A DNA stretch of 64,000 nt, from NCBI GenBank assembly GCA_964595625.1, contig CAZQQU010000012.1, positions 10,077 to 74,076 on the forward strand. The letters run 5' to 3'. Source of the stretch: CAZQQU01 sp964595625. Its GTDB lineage: Bacteria > Bacteroidota > Bacteroidia > Flavobacteriales > Flavobacteriaceae. The translations under genes and the position numbers were made by a program. Each line of letters begins with the position of its first letter. Within the stretch, counting starts at the first letter, position 1. Below the pieces are notes generated by a model. It ran no database searches and was not told the DNA's origin. It worked only from the letters and a program-made list of their open reading frames with translations. Shown here piece by piece: positions 1 through 10,300 of the stretch.

Positions 1-1
1 T

Positions 2-286
2 TCCGATCAACAACAAGCCGTTTACGTCTATATGCGAACTACCTTTATGGATGTACTGGTATTTCAAAATCAAAAAATGACCCTAGTGAATAGTTTTCAC
101 TACAGCTGCCCGGAAGACTTTATTTATTACCTGCTTTTTGTAGCCGAACAACTCAATCTAGACCCCGAGAATTTCCAACTTTACCTACAAGGAAATATAC
201 AAGCTAACGACGAATATTACGCTATGGCTTATTCGTATATCCGGCATATACACTTAGAAAATTCTTCCCGACTAACTCTGACTTAG
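2..286 (+). CDS. DUF3822 family protein, C-terminal part (5' truncated by window edge)
   Basis: The reading frame is open from base 2, so the gene starts upstream of the window; the ATG at 32 is internal. About 94 residues remain. The stretch with EDFIYYLLFVAEQLNLDPE and a following L.L.G.I pattern is what I know from DUF3822, an actin/ASKHA-like family of unknown function that lies directly before rsmD in Flavobacteriia. The stop codon is one base before the rsmD ATG, so the two are probably co-transcribed. Function unknown; the family call rests on recalled pattern and synteny. Confidence 0.75.
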   Translation, partial: SDQQQAVYVYMRTTFMDVLVFQNQKMTLVNSFHYSCPEDFIYYLLFVAEQLNLDPENFQLYLQGNIQANDEYYAMAYSYIRHIHLENSSRLTLT

Positions 287-287
287 T

Positions 288-845
288 ATGCGGATTATAT
301 CAGGTAAACACAAAGGAAAACGTCTCCTAGCTCCAAAAAATCTTCCCGTGAGACCTACTACAGATTTCGCTAAAGAAGCTCTTTTTAATATTCTCAACAA
401 CTATTTTGACTTTCATCAAATTTCGGTGATAGATTTATTTGCCGGTACCGGAAACATTAGTTATGAATTTGCCTCTCGGGGTACTACACAAATCACGGCC
501 GTGGAAAAAGACAGCGGCTGTGTGACTTATATTTCTCACGTGAGTAAACAACTGGATTTTCCGATTCAAACGGTTAAAAGTGATGTTTATCCATTTTTAC
601 AAAAAACCCGGCAGTCAGTGGATGTAATTTTTGCAGATCCTCCGTATCAATTTACCCAAGATCAACTGGAAGCAATCATCCATTTGGTTTTTGAAAATGA
701 CCTCTTACAGCCCCAGGGACTTTTAGTCATTGAACATCCCAAACAATTGGATTTCACCAGCCACCCTTACTTTATGGAAGAAAGAAAATACGGCGGGTCT
801 AAATTTACATTTTTTGAGCCACTAGCCCTTAGGGGAAAAGAATAA
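288..845 (+). CDS. rsmD: 16S rRNA (guanine(966)-N2)-methyltransferase RsmD
   Basis: 185 residues, normal for the family. The N-terminus MRIISGKHKGKRL with RPTTD is the RsmD signature. The SAM-binding glycine motif DLFAGTG lies at residues 49-55 and the N6/N2-type catalytic motif DPPY at 117-120. Known role: SAM-dependent N2-methylation of G966 in 16S rRNA during 30S assembly, in the cytoplasm. It follows the DUF3822 gene with no gap, and its 3' end converges on the RNase P RNA gene, leaving only 5 bases between the stop codon and the rnpB 3' end. Confidence 0.95.
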   Translation: MRIISGKHKGKRLLAPKNLPVRPTTDFAKEALFNILNNYFDFHQISVIDLFAGTGNISYEFASRGTTQITAVEKDSGCVTYISHVSKQLDFPIQTVKSDVYPFLQKTRQSVDVIFADPPYQFTQDQLEAIIHLVFENDLLQPQGLLVIEHPKQLDFTSHPYFMEERKYGGSKFTFFEPLALRGKE

Positions 846-850
846 AAAAA

Positions 851-1157
851 GCAGGTCTATAAGCCGGATTCTGTATCCGTCGAAACGGACTCTTATCATT
901 TATCTAGCCGAGTCATTACTGACCCGATCTATCTGCCTACCCTCTCACATCGGGCGGGACACCCTCAAACGTGAGTTTACATGGCATTTCACCGCATAGA
1001 GTTTACCTGATTTCACTACAGCCTTACCTGTACATACTTTCTGTTGCACTTGTCCTTTCCGCCGAAGCGGACGACGGGCGTTACCCGCTATGCCTCCCTA
1101 TGGTGTCCGGACTTTCCTCTCTTTGCCTTTAAGACAAACAGCGATAAGACGACCTGC
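851..1157 (-). ncRNA. rnpB: RNase P RNA (bacterial type A)
   Basis: On the minus strand the conserved 5' core GAGGAAAGTCCGGAC is present, as are the internal AGGGTAGGCAGA-type region and the conserved 3' ACAGAATCCGGCTTAT. The ends pair as P1: GCAGGTC at the 5' end (1151-1157) with GACCTGC at the 3' end (851-857). That gives about 307 nt, a normal size. It is the ribozyme subunit that removes tRNA 5' leaders. A TATCTTTG promoter box sits immediately upstream at the expected distance, supporting the 5' end. The 3' end is followed by a T-run, consistent with termination. Confidence 0.96.
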
Positions 1158-1161
1158 AATG

Positions 1162-1169
1162 CAAAGATA
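1162..1169 (-). promoter_or_regulatory. rnpB promoter -7 box (TATCTTTG)
   Basis: Perfect TAnnTTTG match on the minus strand, about 5 bases upstream of the predicted RNase P RNA 5' end. A TTTG about 21 bases further upstream (near 1191-1194) can serve as the -33 element. Confidence 0.75.
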
Positions 1170-1297
1170 ACTATTTGAAAATTGGATACACAAATTATAT
1201 AACCAAAGCCCACCTACCTCATAAAGTTTCACCCCACTGGAATGGCTTATGGATGTATTTTTTTTTAATTAAAAATTTATAAAATTGTCGATATTAT

Positions 1298-1305
1298 TAA
1301 ATTTG
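1298..1305 (+). promoter_or_regulatory. promoter -7 box upstream of the YebC gene (TAAATTTG)
   Basis: TAnnTTTG match 16 bases before the ATG at 1321. It implies a very short 5' UTR and argues against the TTG at 1285 as the start. Confidence 0.55.
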
Positions 1306-1320
1306 CACAAAATTAAAATT

Positions 1321-2037
1321 ATGGGACGCGCATTTGAATTTAGAAAAGCTCGAAAACTCAAACGTTGGTCTGCTATGGCCAAAACTTTTACCCGCTTGGG
1401 GAAAGATATAGTAATTGCCGTGAAAGAAGGGGGACCTAATCCAGAGTCCAACGCTCGCTTACGCGCCGTTATACAAAATGCCAAAGCAGCAAATATGCCT
1501 AAGGAAAATGTAGAACGCGCCATCAAACGTGCCACTGATAAAAACACCGCCGACTATAAAGAGGTGCTCTTTGAAGGCTACGCCCCACACGGTATCGCTA
1601 TACTGATCGAAACAGCTACCGACAACAACAACCGCACCGTAGCAAATATCCGAAGCTACTTTAATAAATGTGATGGTACTTTAAGTACCCAGGGTTCTGT
1701 AGAATTTATGTTTGACCATACCTGTAATTTCCGAATTCCGGCTGAAGGCCAAGACGTGGAAGAACTGGAACTAGAAATGATTGATTTTGGTGTGGAAGAA
1801 ATCTTTGTTGATGAAGACGGCATTTTACTGTATGCCCCGTTTGAATACTATGGGGCGATTCAAAAAGAATTAGAAAGTAGAAACATCGAAATACTCTCAT
1901 CGGGTTTTGACCGCATCCCCCAAGTGACCAAAAAACTCACTCCCGAGCAAATGGCCGACGTAGAAAAACTACTCGAAAAAATAGAAGAAGACGACGATGT
2001 ACAAAATGTATATCACACCATGGAAGAAGGCGAATAA
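1321..2037 (+). CDS. YebC/PmpR (TACO1) family protein
   Basis: 238 residues from the ATG at 1321. That start is chosen because the family begins MGRAFEFRKARKLKRWSAMAK and because the promoter box lies between this ATG and the upstream TTG. The conserved KEGGPNPESNARLR and GYAPHGIA stretches are present. Family knowledge: YebC-type proteins were long annotated as transcriptional regulators, and newer work links them to translation of difficult (e.g. proline-rich) stretches, like mitochondrial TACO1. The acidic C-terminal tail (EEDDD) is normal. A strong hairpin terminator overlaps the stop codon, so it is probably monocistronic. Confidence 0.93.
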   Translation: MGRAFEFRKARKLKRWSAMAKTFTRLGKDIVIAVKEGGPNPESNARLRAVIQNAKAANMPKENVERAIKRATDKNTADYKEVLFEGYAPHGIAILIETATDNNNRTVANIRSYFNKCDGTLSTQGSVEFMFDHTCNFRIPAEGQDVEELELEMIDFGVEEIFVDEDGILLYAPFEYYGAIQKELESRNIEILSSGFDRIPQVTKKLTPEQMADVEKLLEKIEEDDDVQNVYHTMEEGE

Positions 2038-2050
2038 GCCTTCTTTTTTT
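2024..2050 (+). terminator. intrinsic terminator after the YebC gene
   Basis: AAGAAGGC and GCCTTCTT form a perfect 8-bp stem around the loop GAATAA, followed by a T-run. The left arm lies within the last codons of the gene. Confidence 0.85.
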
Positions 2051-2095
2051 GTTTTTATATGCCGGTTGTATGGTTTAAAACTATAGATAAATTTG

Positions 2096-2103
2096 TATCT
2101 TTG
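2096..2103 (+). promoter_or_regulatory. pruA promoter -7 box (TATCTTTG)
   Basis: Perfect TAnnTTTG match 31 bases before the pruA ATG and downstream of the preceding terminator. No convincing -33 TTG at the right spacing. Confidence 0.6.
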
Positions 2104-2134
2104 CACCTAGTATTTTGATTTAAATGTAACTGTT

Positions 2135-3760
2135 ATGCCTAAAGGTTTCTACCAAGTTCCAACCGCCGTAAACGAACCCGTGAAGAGCTACGCTCCGGGT
2201 ACACCCGAGAGAGATGAAGTATTAAATACCTATCGTCAGTTATATCAACAAACGATCGAAGTTCCGTTGTATATCAACGGAAAAGCGGTTACTACAGGTA
2301 ATACCGCCACCATGGCTCCGCCCCATGACCACCAACACGTTTTAGGAACCTATCACAAAGCCGATCAAACGCATATACAGCAAGCTATTGATGCTGCCGT
2401 GGAAGCTCGAAAGTCGTGGTCCAAATTACCGTGGCAAAACCGGGCGGCTATCTTTTTAAGAGCTGCCGATTTGCTGGCCGGACCCTACCGGGCCAAAATC
2501 AACGCGGCGACCATGTTAGCTCAATCTAAAAATATTTTCCAAGCGGAAATAGATTCCGCTTGTGAACTGATTGATTTCCTGAGATTTAACGTACAGTTTA
2601 TGGCGGAAATCTACGCAGAACAACCCATTTCTTCTCCCGGAGTATGGAACCGTACCGAATACCGACCTTTAGAGGGCTTTGTCTATGCAGTTACCCCCTT
2701 TAATTTTACGGCTATTGCCGGAAATTTACCTTCTAGTGCTGCCCTGATGGGAAATACAGTAGTGTGGAAACCCAGTGCAGATCAAGTGTATTCTGCCCAT
2801 GTAATTTATGAAGTTTTCCAAGAAGCCGGACTTCCGGATGGGGTGATCAATATGGTGATGGGGAACTCAGCTATGATTACCGAAACTGTACTAAACAGTC
2901 CCGATTTTGCAGGTTTACACTATACCGGCTCGACGCAAGTATTCAACGATCTGTGGAAGAGCATTGGAAATAATTTAGAAAAATACAAATCCTACCCACG
3001 TATTGTCGGAGAAACCGGAGGTAAAGATTTTATCATTGCCCATCCATCGGCTATAACCAAACAAGTGACAACTGCAATTTCCCGAGGGGCCTTTGAATTC
3101 CAAGGACAAAAATGTTCGGCTGCCTCCCGAGTATACCTTCCTAAAAGTCTCTGGCCCGAAATTAAATCTCAGCTAATTGACGATATTCAATCCTTTAAAA
3201 TGGGTTCTCCGGAAGATATGGGCAACTTTATCACGGCCGTTATTAATGAACGCTCTTTTGATAAATTAGCGTCCTATATCGACCAAGCTAAAAAGGATGC
3301 CGATGCGGAAATTATCGTGGGTGGAAATTACGACAAATCCCAAGGCTATTTTATTGAACCCACCGTCATTGTAACTACCAATCCTACCTATACCACCATG
3401 TGTACCGAGCTTTTTGGTCCGGTACTTACGGTTTATGTTTATGAAGACAACCAGTGGGAAGAAACCCTTGAACTGATTGACAAAACCTCTGAATATGCGT
3501 TAACTGGGGCAGTATTTAGTCAAGATAGATATGCCTTAGAACAAGCTGTAGAGAAGTTAGAAAATGCGGCAGGTAATTTTTATATCAATGACAAACCTAC
3601 CGGTGCCGTTGTAGGTCAACAACCATTTGGTGGAGCCCGTATCAGTGGAACCAATGACAAGGCAGGATCCAAACTCAATCTTTTGCGTTGGGTTTCTCCA
3701 AGAACGGTTAAAGAAACCTTAGTGCCACCTACCGACTACCGATATCCTTTTTTAGGATAA
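2135..3760 (+). CDS. pruA: L-glutamate gamma-semialdehyde (1-pyrroline-5-carboxylate) dehydrogenase
   Basis: 541 residues, matching monofunctional P5C dehydrogenases. It oxidises glutamate semialdehyde (from proline) to glutamate with NAD+. Seen: aldehyde-dehydrogenase fold signatures, including the FNFTAIAGNLPSSAALMGNT cofactor region, the VGETGGKDF glutamate motif and the catalytic cysteine in GQKCSAASR (Cys327). The ending FGGARISGTNDKAG is typical of the P5CDH subfamily. No proline dehydrogenase domain is fused and no putA gene is adjacent, so the first step of proline degradation must be encoded elsewhere. It has its own promoter box. Confidence 0.94.
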   Translation: MPKGFYQVPTAVNEPVKSYAPGTPERDEVLNTYRQLYQQTIEVPLYINGKAVTTGNTATMAPPHDHQHVLGTYHKADQTHIQQAIDAAVEARKSWSKLPWQNRAAIFLRAADLLAGPYRAKINAATMLAQSKNIFQAEIDSACELIDFLRFNVQFMAEIYAEQPISSPGVWNRTEYRPLEGFVYAVTPFNFTAIAGNLPSSAALMGNTVVWKPSADQVYSAHVIYEVFQEAGLPDGVINMVMGNSAMITETVLNSPDFAGLHYTGSTQVFNDLWKSIGNNLEKYKSYPRIVGETGGKDFIIAHPSAITKQVTTAISRGAFEFQGQKCSAASRVYLPKSLWPEIKSQLIDDIQSFKMGSPEDMGNFITAVINERSFDKLASYIDQAKKDADAEIIVGGNYDKSQGYFIEPTVIVTTNPTYTTMCTELFGPVLTVYVYEDNQWEETLELIDKTSEYALTGAVFSQDRYALEQAVEKLENAAGNFYINDKPTGAVVGQQPFGGARISGTNDKAGSKLNLLRWVSPRTVKETLVPPTDYRYPFLG

Positions 3761-3867
3761 GTACCATTCGGTGTGCTGAAGAGATATGCGCTGAAAATTC
3801 CATAAGGAACTCGGCTTCCTGTGGCGTGAAGTGATAGAAAGGCTATAAACTAGACCACAGTAAACCT

Positions 3868-5874
3868 ATGAAATTTAAAGTTGTATCTGATTTTTCTCCT
3901 ACCGGCGACCAACCCCAAGCCATTGCGGATTTGTCCCAAGGAATCTTGGCTAACGAAAAATACCAAACCCTGTTGGGAGTTACCGGTAGTGGTAAAACGT
4001 TTACCGTTGCCAATGTAATTGAAAACGTACAACGTCCCACACTGGTCCTGGCGCATAATAAAACTTTAGCAGCCCAACTCTACGCCGAATTCAAACAATT
4101 TTTTCCCGATAATGCGGTAGAATACTTTGTTTCGTACTATGATTATTACCAACCCGAAGCCTATATTCCAACTACCGGAACCTATATTGAAAAAGATTTG
4201 TCTATCAATGAACAGATTGAAAAACTTCGGTTAAGCGCTACCTCTTCCCTACTTTCCGGAAGACGCGATGTTTTAATTGTAGCCTCCGTATCTTGCCTCT
4301 ATGGCATAGGAAATCCGGTCGAATTTCAAAAAAATGTCATCGAGTTAGAACGAGGGATGACCCTTTCACGAACCCGCCTACTACATCGCTTGGTTCAAAG
4401 TCTTTATGCTCGTACCGAAGCTGATTTTTATCACGGCTTGTTTCGAATCAAAGGAGATACCGTTGATATTTTTCCCAGTTATGCCGATAACCCCTACCGT
4501 ATCCATTTTTTTGGCGATGAAATTGAAGAAATTGAGGTATTTGACCCCATAAACAATCACATTATTGAAAAATTGGAACGACTGAATATTTATCCGGCCA
4601 ATATGTTTGTTACCTCACCCGATGTTTTACAAAACGCTATTAAGGATATACAAGATGATTTAGTCAAACAAGTAAACTATTTTAAAGAAATAGGAAAACA
4701 CTTGGAAGCAAAACGCTTGGAAGAGCGGACGTTGTTTGACTTAGAAATGATCAAGGAATTAGGCTATTGTAGCGGCATAGAAAACTACTCCCGCTATTTG
4801 GACCGAAGAGAACCCGGTACGCGTCCATTTTGTTTACTGGATTACTTTCCGGATGATTACCTGATGGTCATTGACGAGAGCCACGTCTCCATACCCCAAG
4901 TGAGCGCTATGTACGGGGGGGACCGTTCCCGTAAAGAAAACCTAGTCGAGTATGGTTTTCGCTTACCAGCGGCTCTGGATAACCGACCTCTAAAATTTGA
5001 GGAATTTGAGATGATGCAAAATCAAGTGATCTATGTCAGTGCCACTCCAGCCGATTACGAACTTCAAAAATCGGGGGGCGTTTATATTGAACAAATCATT
5101 CGACCTACCGGCTTATTAGATCCACCCATTGAAATTCGGCCGAGTCTCAATCAAATTGATGATTTAATTGAGGAAATTCAATTACGAGCTGAAAAAGACG
5201 AACGCGTTTTAGTCACCACACTGACTAAAAGAATGGCCGAAGAACTCACCAAATACCTGACGCGTATCGATATCCGTTGCAGGTACATTCACAGTGATGT
5301 AGATACATTGGAGCGGGTGGAAATCATGCAAGACCTACGCTTGGGATTATTTGATGTTTTGGTAGGAGTCAATCTCTTGCGGGAAGGATTGGATTTACCC
5401 GAAGTGTCTCTAGTGGCTATTCTAGATGCTGATAAAGAAGGCTTTTTACGCAGTGAACGCTCCTTGATACAAACGGTGGGTAGAGCCGCGCGAAACCTCA
5501 ACGGTAAAGCCATTATGTATGCCGATAAAATAACCAAAAGTATGCAAGCCACGTTGGATAGTACGGCCTACAAACGGGAAAAGCAAATGGCCTATAACCA
5601 AGCCCATAATATCACGCCGACTCAAATTAAAAAATCGCTGGAAAATGCCTTAACCAAGCCCCGACACACTGATTATGCTGTCGACAAATCAATACAAATT
5701 GCTGCAGAAAGTACTCCGAATAGCTATATGACTCGGCCTGAGATAGAGAAAAAAATTAAGGAAACCCGAAAAGCGATGAAAACAGCAGCCAAGGATTTGG
5801 ATTTTATACAGGCCGCTCGATATCGGGATCAAATGACCGAATTGCAAAAACAACTAGAAACACTTAAAAGTTAA
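3868..5874 (+). CDS. uvrB: UvrABC system protein B (excinuclease subunit B)
   Basis: 668 residues, full length. It is the helicase-like damage-verification subunit of nucleotide excision repair and partners with UvrA and UvrC. Walker A GVTGSGKT is at residues 37-44, the beta-hairpin YYDYYQPEAYIP at about 90-101, and the Walker B-like DESHVS box and helicase motif VGRAARN are present. The C-terminal UVR coiled-coil motif (RKAMKTAAKDLDFIQAARYRDQM region) that contacts UvrC is intact. uvrA and uvrC are not in the window. The 107-base upstream gap shows no clear regulatory box. Confidence 0.97.
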   Translation: MKFKVVSDFSPTGDQPQAIADLSQGILANEKYQTLLGVTGSGKTFTVANVIENVQRPTLVLAHNKTLAAQLYAEFKQFFPDNAVEYFVSYYDYYQPEAYIPTTGTYIEKDLSINEQIEKLRLSATSSLLSGRRDVLIVASVSCLYGIGNPVEFQKNVIELERGMTLSRTRLLHRLVQSLYARTEADFYHGLFRIKGDTVDIFPSYADNPYRIHFFGDEIEEIEVFDPINNHIIEKLERLNIYPANMFVTSPDVLQNAIKDIQDDLVKQVNYFKEIGKHLEAKRLEERTLFDLEMIKELGYCSGIENYSRYLDRREPGTRPFCLLDYFPDDYLMVIDESHVSIPQVSAMYGGDRSRKENLVEYGFRLPAALDNRPLKFEEFEMMQNQVIYVSATPADYELQKSGGVYIEQIIRPTGLLDPPIEIRPSLNQIDDLIEEIQLRAEKDERVLVTTLTKRMAEELTKYLTRIDIRCRYIHSDVDTLERVEIMQDLRLGLFDVLVGVNLLREGLDLPEVSLVAILDADKEGFLRSERSLIQTVGRAARNLNGKAIMYADKITKSMQATLDSTAYKREKQMAYNQAHNITPTQIKKSLENALTKPRHTDYAVDKSIQIAAESTPNSYMTRPEIEKKIKETRKAMKTAAKDLDFIQAARYRDQMTELQKQLETLKS

Positions 5875-5944
5875 AATAAGGAAATTTTTATGGTTTTTTT
5901 TCACTAAAGCACCAACTTTTCCAACGGATTACCCCCTCTTTTCA

Positions 5945-5975
5945 TTGCTTAAAACCCATCAATTTAGTATCTTTG
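5945..5975 (+). promoter_or_regulatory. dps promoter (TTG, 20-base spacer, TATCTTTG)
   Basis: TTG at 5945-5947 and TATCTTTG at 5968-5975 with a 20-base spacer, a textbook Bacteroidota promoter, 22 bases before the ATG. Confidence 0.75.
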
Positions 5976-5997
5976 TACAACCACAAAAGCACTACTT

Positions 5998-6477
5998 ATG
6001 AAGTATTTAAATCTAGACAAAGAAAAAACGAAAGCCACCGTTGAACAACTCAATGTATTGCTGGCCGACTACCATTTATACTATCAAAAGCTACGCAATT
6101 TTCATTGGAATATTGTAGGAAAAAATTTCTTTGACCTCCACATTAAATTCGAGGAAATGTACGAAGACGCAAAAATTAAAATTGATGAAATTGCCGAGCG
6201 AATATTAACCCTACGAGCGCAACCGGTAAGCAATTTTACAGACTACCTAAAATTGTCCAACATTAAAGAATCAAAATCCGATTTGAGCGACCGATCGATG
6301 ATTACCACCCTGATTGATGATCACGAATTATTACTGGTACAATTGCGAAAAGTGAGTGAAGCTGCCGCCGAAGCAGAAGACGAAGGAACCATAGATTTAA
6401 CCGGAGGATATATTCGCTATATAGAAAAAATCACATGGATGTTAGATGCTTGGCGAATGAAGTCACCCGAATCTTGA
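5998..6477 (+). CDS. dps: Dps family DNA-binding ferritin-like protein
   Basis: 159 residues. It carries the Dps ferroxidase signature: NFHWNIVG followed by FFDLHIKFEEMYEDA, which supplies the His/Asp/Glu ligands shared between subunits. Family role: dodecameric iron-storage and peroxide-detoxifying shell that protects DNA. Consistent with the four-helix-bundle family, no signal peptide is present. The WMLDAWR C-terminal helix is also typical. A near-perfect vegetative promoter lies directly upstream. I see no recognisable OxyR or PerR site, so stress regulation cannot be read from the sequence. Confidence 0.93.
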   Translation: MKYLNLDKEKTKATVEQLNVLLADYHLYYQKLRNFHWNIVGKNFFDLHIKFEEMYEDAKIKIDEIAERILTLRAQPVSNFTDYLKLSNIKESKSDLSDRSMITTLIDDHELLLVQLRKVSEAAAEAEDEGTIDLTGGYIRYIEKITWMLDAWRMKSPES

Positions 6478-6589
6478 TCTAAAACTTTCAGAACCACTCT
6501 CCCTACGAGTTTACGAAAAAAATTTACCGTATCCGTTTATTATTTCCTTGGTTCTGTTTCTGTATCTTTACGACTTTTTATAGCTTATA

Positions 6590-7318
6590 ATGTATCGTTG
6601 GATAGGTGCCATTTTCGGATTTATTTTTTTAAAAACACCCGGTATGTTTGTGGGGTTTTTAATTGGTTATTTTCTGGATAACCTCAACATAAAAACCCGT
6701 ACGTACCAGCAGAGTGCTCCTCGACAAGGCCCCACTCAAGCAACCGATTTTGAAATCAATCTACTCTCACTCTGTGCCATTGTAATCAAAGCCGACCAGC
6801 GAGTCAGCGACCAAGAAATGCGGTTTGTACAACAATATTTTGTACAACAATTTGGCAGAGAACGTGCCAATCAAGCGTTTCGGCAATTCAACCAATTTGT
6901 CAAAAATCATCATCTATCAATTCCTCACATTGGCCAGCGTGTTCGAGTTCGTACCACCTATGAAACCCGATTGCAGATACTGCATTTCTTATTTCATTTG
7001 GCGCAAGCCGATGGTCAAGTATCGGATTTAGAGGTAACCAAAATTGATGAAATTCGCGGTCATTTGGCCATCAATTTTAAGGATTTTGAGAGTATCAAAG
7101 CGATGTTTTTTCAGAACCCGGATAGCGCTTATAAAATTCTGGAAATTGACCGAAATGCTTCGGTAGAAGACATCAAAAAGGCCTACCGAACTATGGCCAA
7201 AAAATACCATCCCGACAAATTGCAACACTTAGATGAGGCCTATCGCAAAGGGGCCGAAGAAAAATTTAGAAAAGTGCAAGAGGCCTACGAGCAAATTCGT
7301 CAGGAACGGGGATTTTAA
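6590..7318 (+). CDS. TerB-like/DnaJ-domain membrane-associated co-chaperone (DjlA-like)
   Basis: 242 residues with three parts. An N-terminal hydrophobic segment (about residues 4-28, WIGAIFGFIF...GFLIGYFLDN) probably anchors it in the inner membrane. A TerB/DjlA-like helical domain (about 50-160) is followed by a C-terminal J domain (about 175-240) with the essential HPD tripeptide in KKYHPDK. This matches DjlA architecture, so a DnaK co-chaperone at the membrane is the likely role; the substrate is unknown. The upstream TATCTTTA resembles a -7 box. It converges on leuS. Confidence 0.85.
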   Translation: MYRWIGAIFGFIFLKTPGMFVGFLIGYFLDNLNIKTRTYQQSAPRQGPTQATDFEINLLSLCAIVIKADQRVSDQEMRFVQQYFVQQFGRERANQAFRQFNQFVKNHHLSIPHIGQRVRVRTTYETRLQILHFLFHLAQADGQVSDLEVTKIDEIRGHLAINFKDFESIKAMFFQNPDSAYKILEIDRNASVEDIKKAYRTMAKKYHPDKLQHLDEAYRKGAEEKFRKVQEAYEQIRQERGF

Positions 7319-7338
7319 AAGGGCTAATTACTTAAAAT

Positions 7339-10300
7339 TTAACCTACAATATTAACCACCTTACCCGGTACAATAATCACTTTTTTGGGCGTACGACCTT
7401 CTAAATAATGCACTGTTTTTTCGTGTGCCAGAACTATTTTTTCGATTTCTGCAACCGGCATATCCAACGGTAAAACCAAGGTAAATCGCATTTTACCATT
7501 GAATGAAATGGGATACTCTTTGGTACTTTCAACCAAATATTTTTCGTCAAACACCGGAAAGGGTGCCGTTGAAATACTGGTGGTATGCCCCATTTTTTCC
7601 CACAATTCCTCGGCGATATGGGGTGCATACGGGGATAGTAAAACAGCCAAAGGTTCTAAAACCTCTCGTTGGTTGCACTGAAGTTGTGTTAATTCATTCA
7701 CACAAATCATAAAAGAAGAAACCGTGGTATTAAAACTAAACTCCTCGATATCTTGAATTACCTTTTTAATGGTTTTGTGAAGGGATTTGAGTGCTTCTGG
7801 AGCCGCCGGCTCGTCGGAGATGTAAAAAGTTTCGTTCGGACCGTTGTGGTAGAGTTTCCACATTTTTTTTAGAAAAGAATGCACACCCGAAATTCCGGCT
7901 GTATTCCAAGGTTTGGCTTGCTCCAGCGGACCTAAAAACATTTCGTACAAACGCAAGGTATCAGCTCCGTATTCTTCACAAATATCATCTGGATTGACGA
8001 CGTTGTACTTGGACTTTGACATTTTTTCGACTTCGCGACCCACAATATATTGGTCATTTTCGTCTAATATGAATTTAACATTCTGGTACTCTTGATATAA
8101 CGGATGAGCTTGGAATTTTTCTATATCTAACTCATTGGTAACATCATTGATACACGATAAATCAACGTGGATTGGTTGAACATTAAATGTAAATAAAAGT
8201 GTAGAATTTGCAGAAGTCATAATTTCCACTCCATTATCTCTATACCATTTAATACACAAATCAACAATCTCATTATATTCTTTAGTTCCCGCTTTTAATC
8301 CTAAAACATTATCAATTAGATTTTTTGAAACAAGCACCGAATATGGAAACTTATTTGTAAGTTCAATTAAGTTTCCTCCTTTAAACTCTATATTACTTGA
8401 ATGAGGTGGATATGGCTTTATTCTATAAACATAGGCACTCATTCCCAAAATCATCCCTTGGTTGATAAGTTTTTGGAAAGGCTCTTCGGTAGGTGCATAC
8501 CCTCTGTCTTTTAAGAATTTATTCCAAAAACGAGCATACAATAAATGACCGGTAGCGTGTTCGCTCCCTCCAATGTATAAATCGACGTTTTGCCAATAAT
8601 CCAACGCTTCTTGAGAAGCAAATTCGTTTTCATTATGCGCGTCCATATACCGCATCCAATACCAAGAGGAGCCCGCCCAGCCCGGCATGGTGTTTAACTC
8701 CAATGGAAAGACAGTTTTATGATCGATTTTTGAATTTTCTACCACTTGATTGTTGACTGTATCCCAAGCCCAAACCGAGGCATTGCCCAGTGGGGGTTGT
8801 CCGTCTTCGGTAGGTAAATATTTCGCTACATCCGGTAAACGAATCGGTAAATGTTTGGGAACAATCATTTGGGGCAATCCGTTCACGTAATATACGGGAA
8901 AGGGCTCTCCCCAATAGCGCTGTCGCGAAAATACGGCATCGCGTAGGCGGTAATTAACCTGAGCTTTTCCAGCACCGATTTTTTCTAATTCTTCGATAAT
9001 TTTGGACGCTGCGGTTTTGTAATCCATTCCATTTAGGAAATCGGAATTTTTATAGACAAAACCGCTTTTTTCTGTAAAAGCCGCTTCCGAAATATCTTTA
9101 TCAAAAATGTTTTTTATCTCGATACCAAAGTGTTTCGCAAAAGCATAATCGCGCTCATCCCCTGCCGGAACAGCCATTACCGCACCGGTTCCGTACCCGG
9201 CCAATACATAATCGCCAATCCAAATAGGAATGGGTTGGTGGGTAAACGGATGCACTGCATACGCTCCGGTAAACACTCCCGAAATGGTTTTTACATCGGC
9301 CATACGTTCTCTTTCCAAGCGCTTAGCAGTTGCTTCCACATAAGCCTCCACAGCTGCTTTTTGTTCGGGTGTAGTAATTTGAGCCACCAAATCGTGTTCG
9401 GGTGCTAGGGTCATAAAAGATACTCCGAAAATGGTATCGGGTCGGGTAGTAAACACCTCTAGGGTCGCCTCCGAATTTTGAACTTGGAATGTTACGGTTG
9501 CTCCTACCGATTTTCCAATCCAATTGCGTTGACTTTCTTTCAAACTTTCAGTCCAATCGATGGTATCTAAGCCTTGTAACAAGCGTTCGGCATAGGCAGA
9601 AATACGCATACTCCATTGGGTCATTTTCTTCCGAATTACCGGATGTCCTCCCCGTTCTGAAACTCCATTGACAATTTCATCATTAGCTAAAACGGTTCCC
9701 AAAGCCGGACACCAGTTGACTTCGGTTTCGGCCAGATAGGTCAAGCGGTATTTTAATAAAATTCGTTGCTTTTTTTCCTCTGAAAAATTTTTCCATTGTT
9801 CGGCAGTAAAGACCTCCGCATCTGCATCACAAGCTGCTTTTAGGTGAGCATTTCCTTCTTTTTCAAATTTTTGAATCAGCGTACAGATGCTCTCTGCCTG
9901 ATCGGTTTCTTGATTGTACCAAGATTCAAAAAGTTGGATAAAAATCCATTGGGTCCATTGATAATAGTTGGGGTCGGAAGTTCGAACTTCTCTACTCCAA
10001 TCAAATGAAAATCCAATTTTGTCTAATTGTTCGCGGTATCTTTTAATATTGGTATCTGTAGTGATAGCAGGATGTTGTCCGGTTTGGATAGCGTATTGTT
10101 CAGCCGGTAATCCAAAAGAGTCATAGCCCTGTGGGTGCAACACATTAAAGCCTTGATGCCGTTTGTAGCGAGCCACTATGTCGGATGCTATGTAGCCCAG
10201 TGGATGTCCCACGTGAAGCCCTGCTCCAGAAGGATAAGGGAACATATCCAGTACATAGTATTTGGGTTTCTCAGAATTGTTTTCTGCTTTAAAAGTTTGG

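Noticed and set aside
1269..1547. Antisense ORF over the YebC gene start
   Set aside because: Overlaps a well-supported gene and its promoter; composition follows the opposite-strand codons.
8120..8440. Intein in leuS
   Set aside because: No splice-junction Cys/Ser...HN motifs, and the segment is too short and not bounded by conserved extein sequence.
9130..9408. Antisense ORF of 92 codons inside leuS
   Set aside because: Shadow of the leuS frame with no start context or family features.
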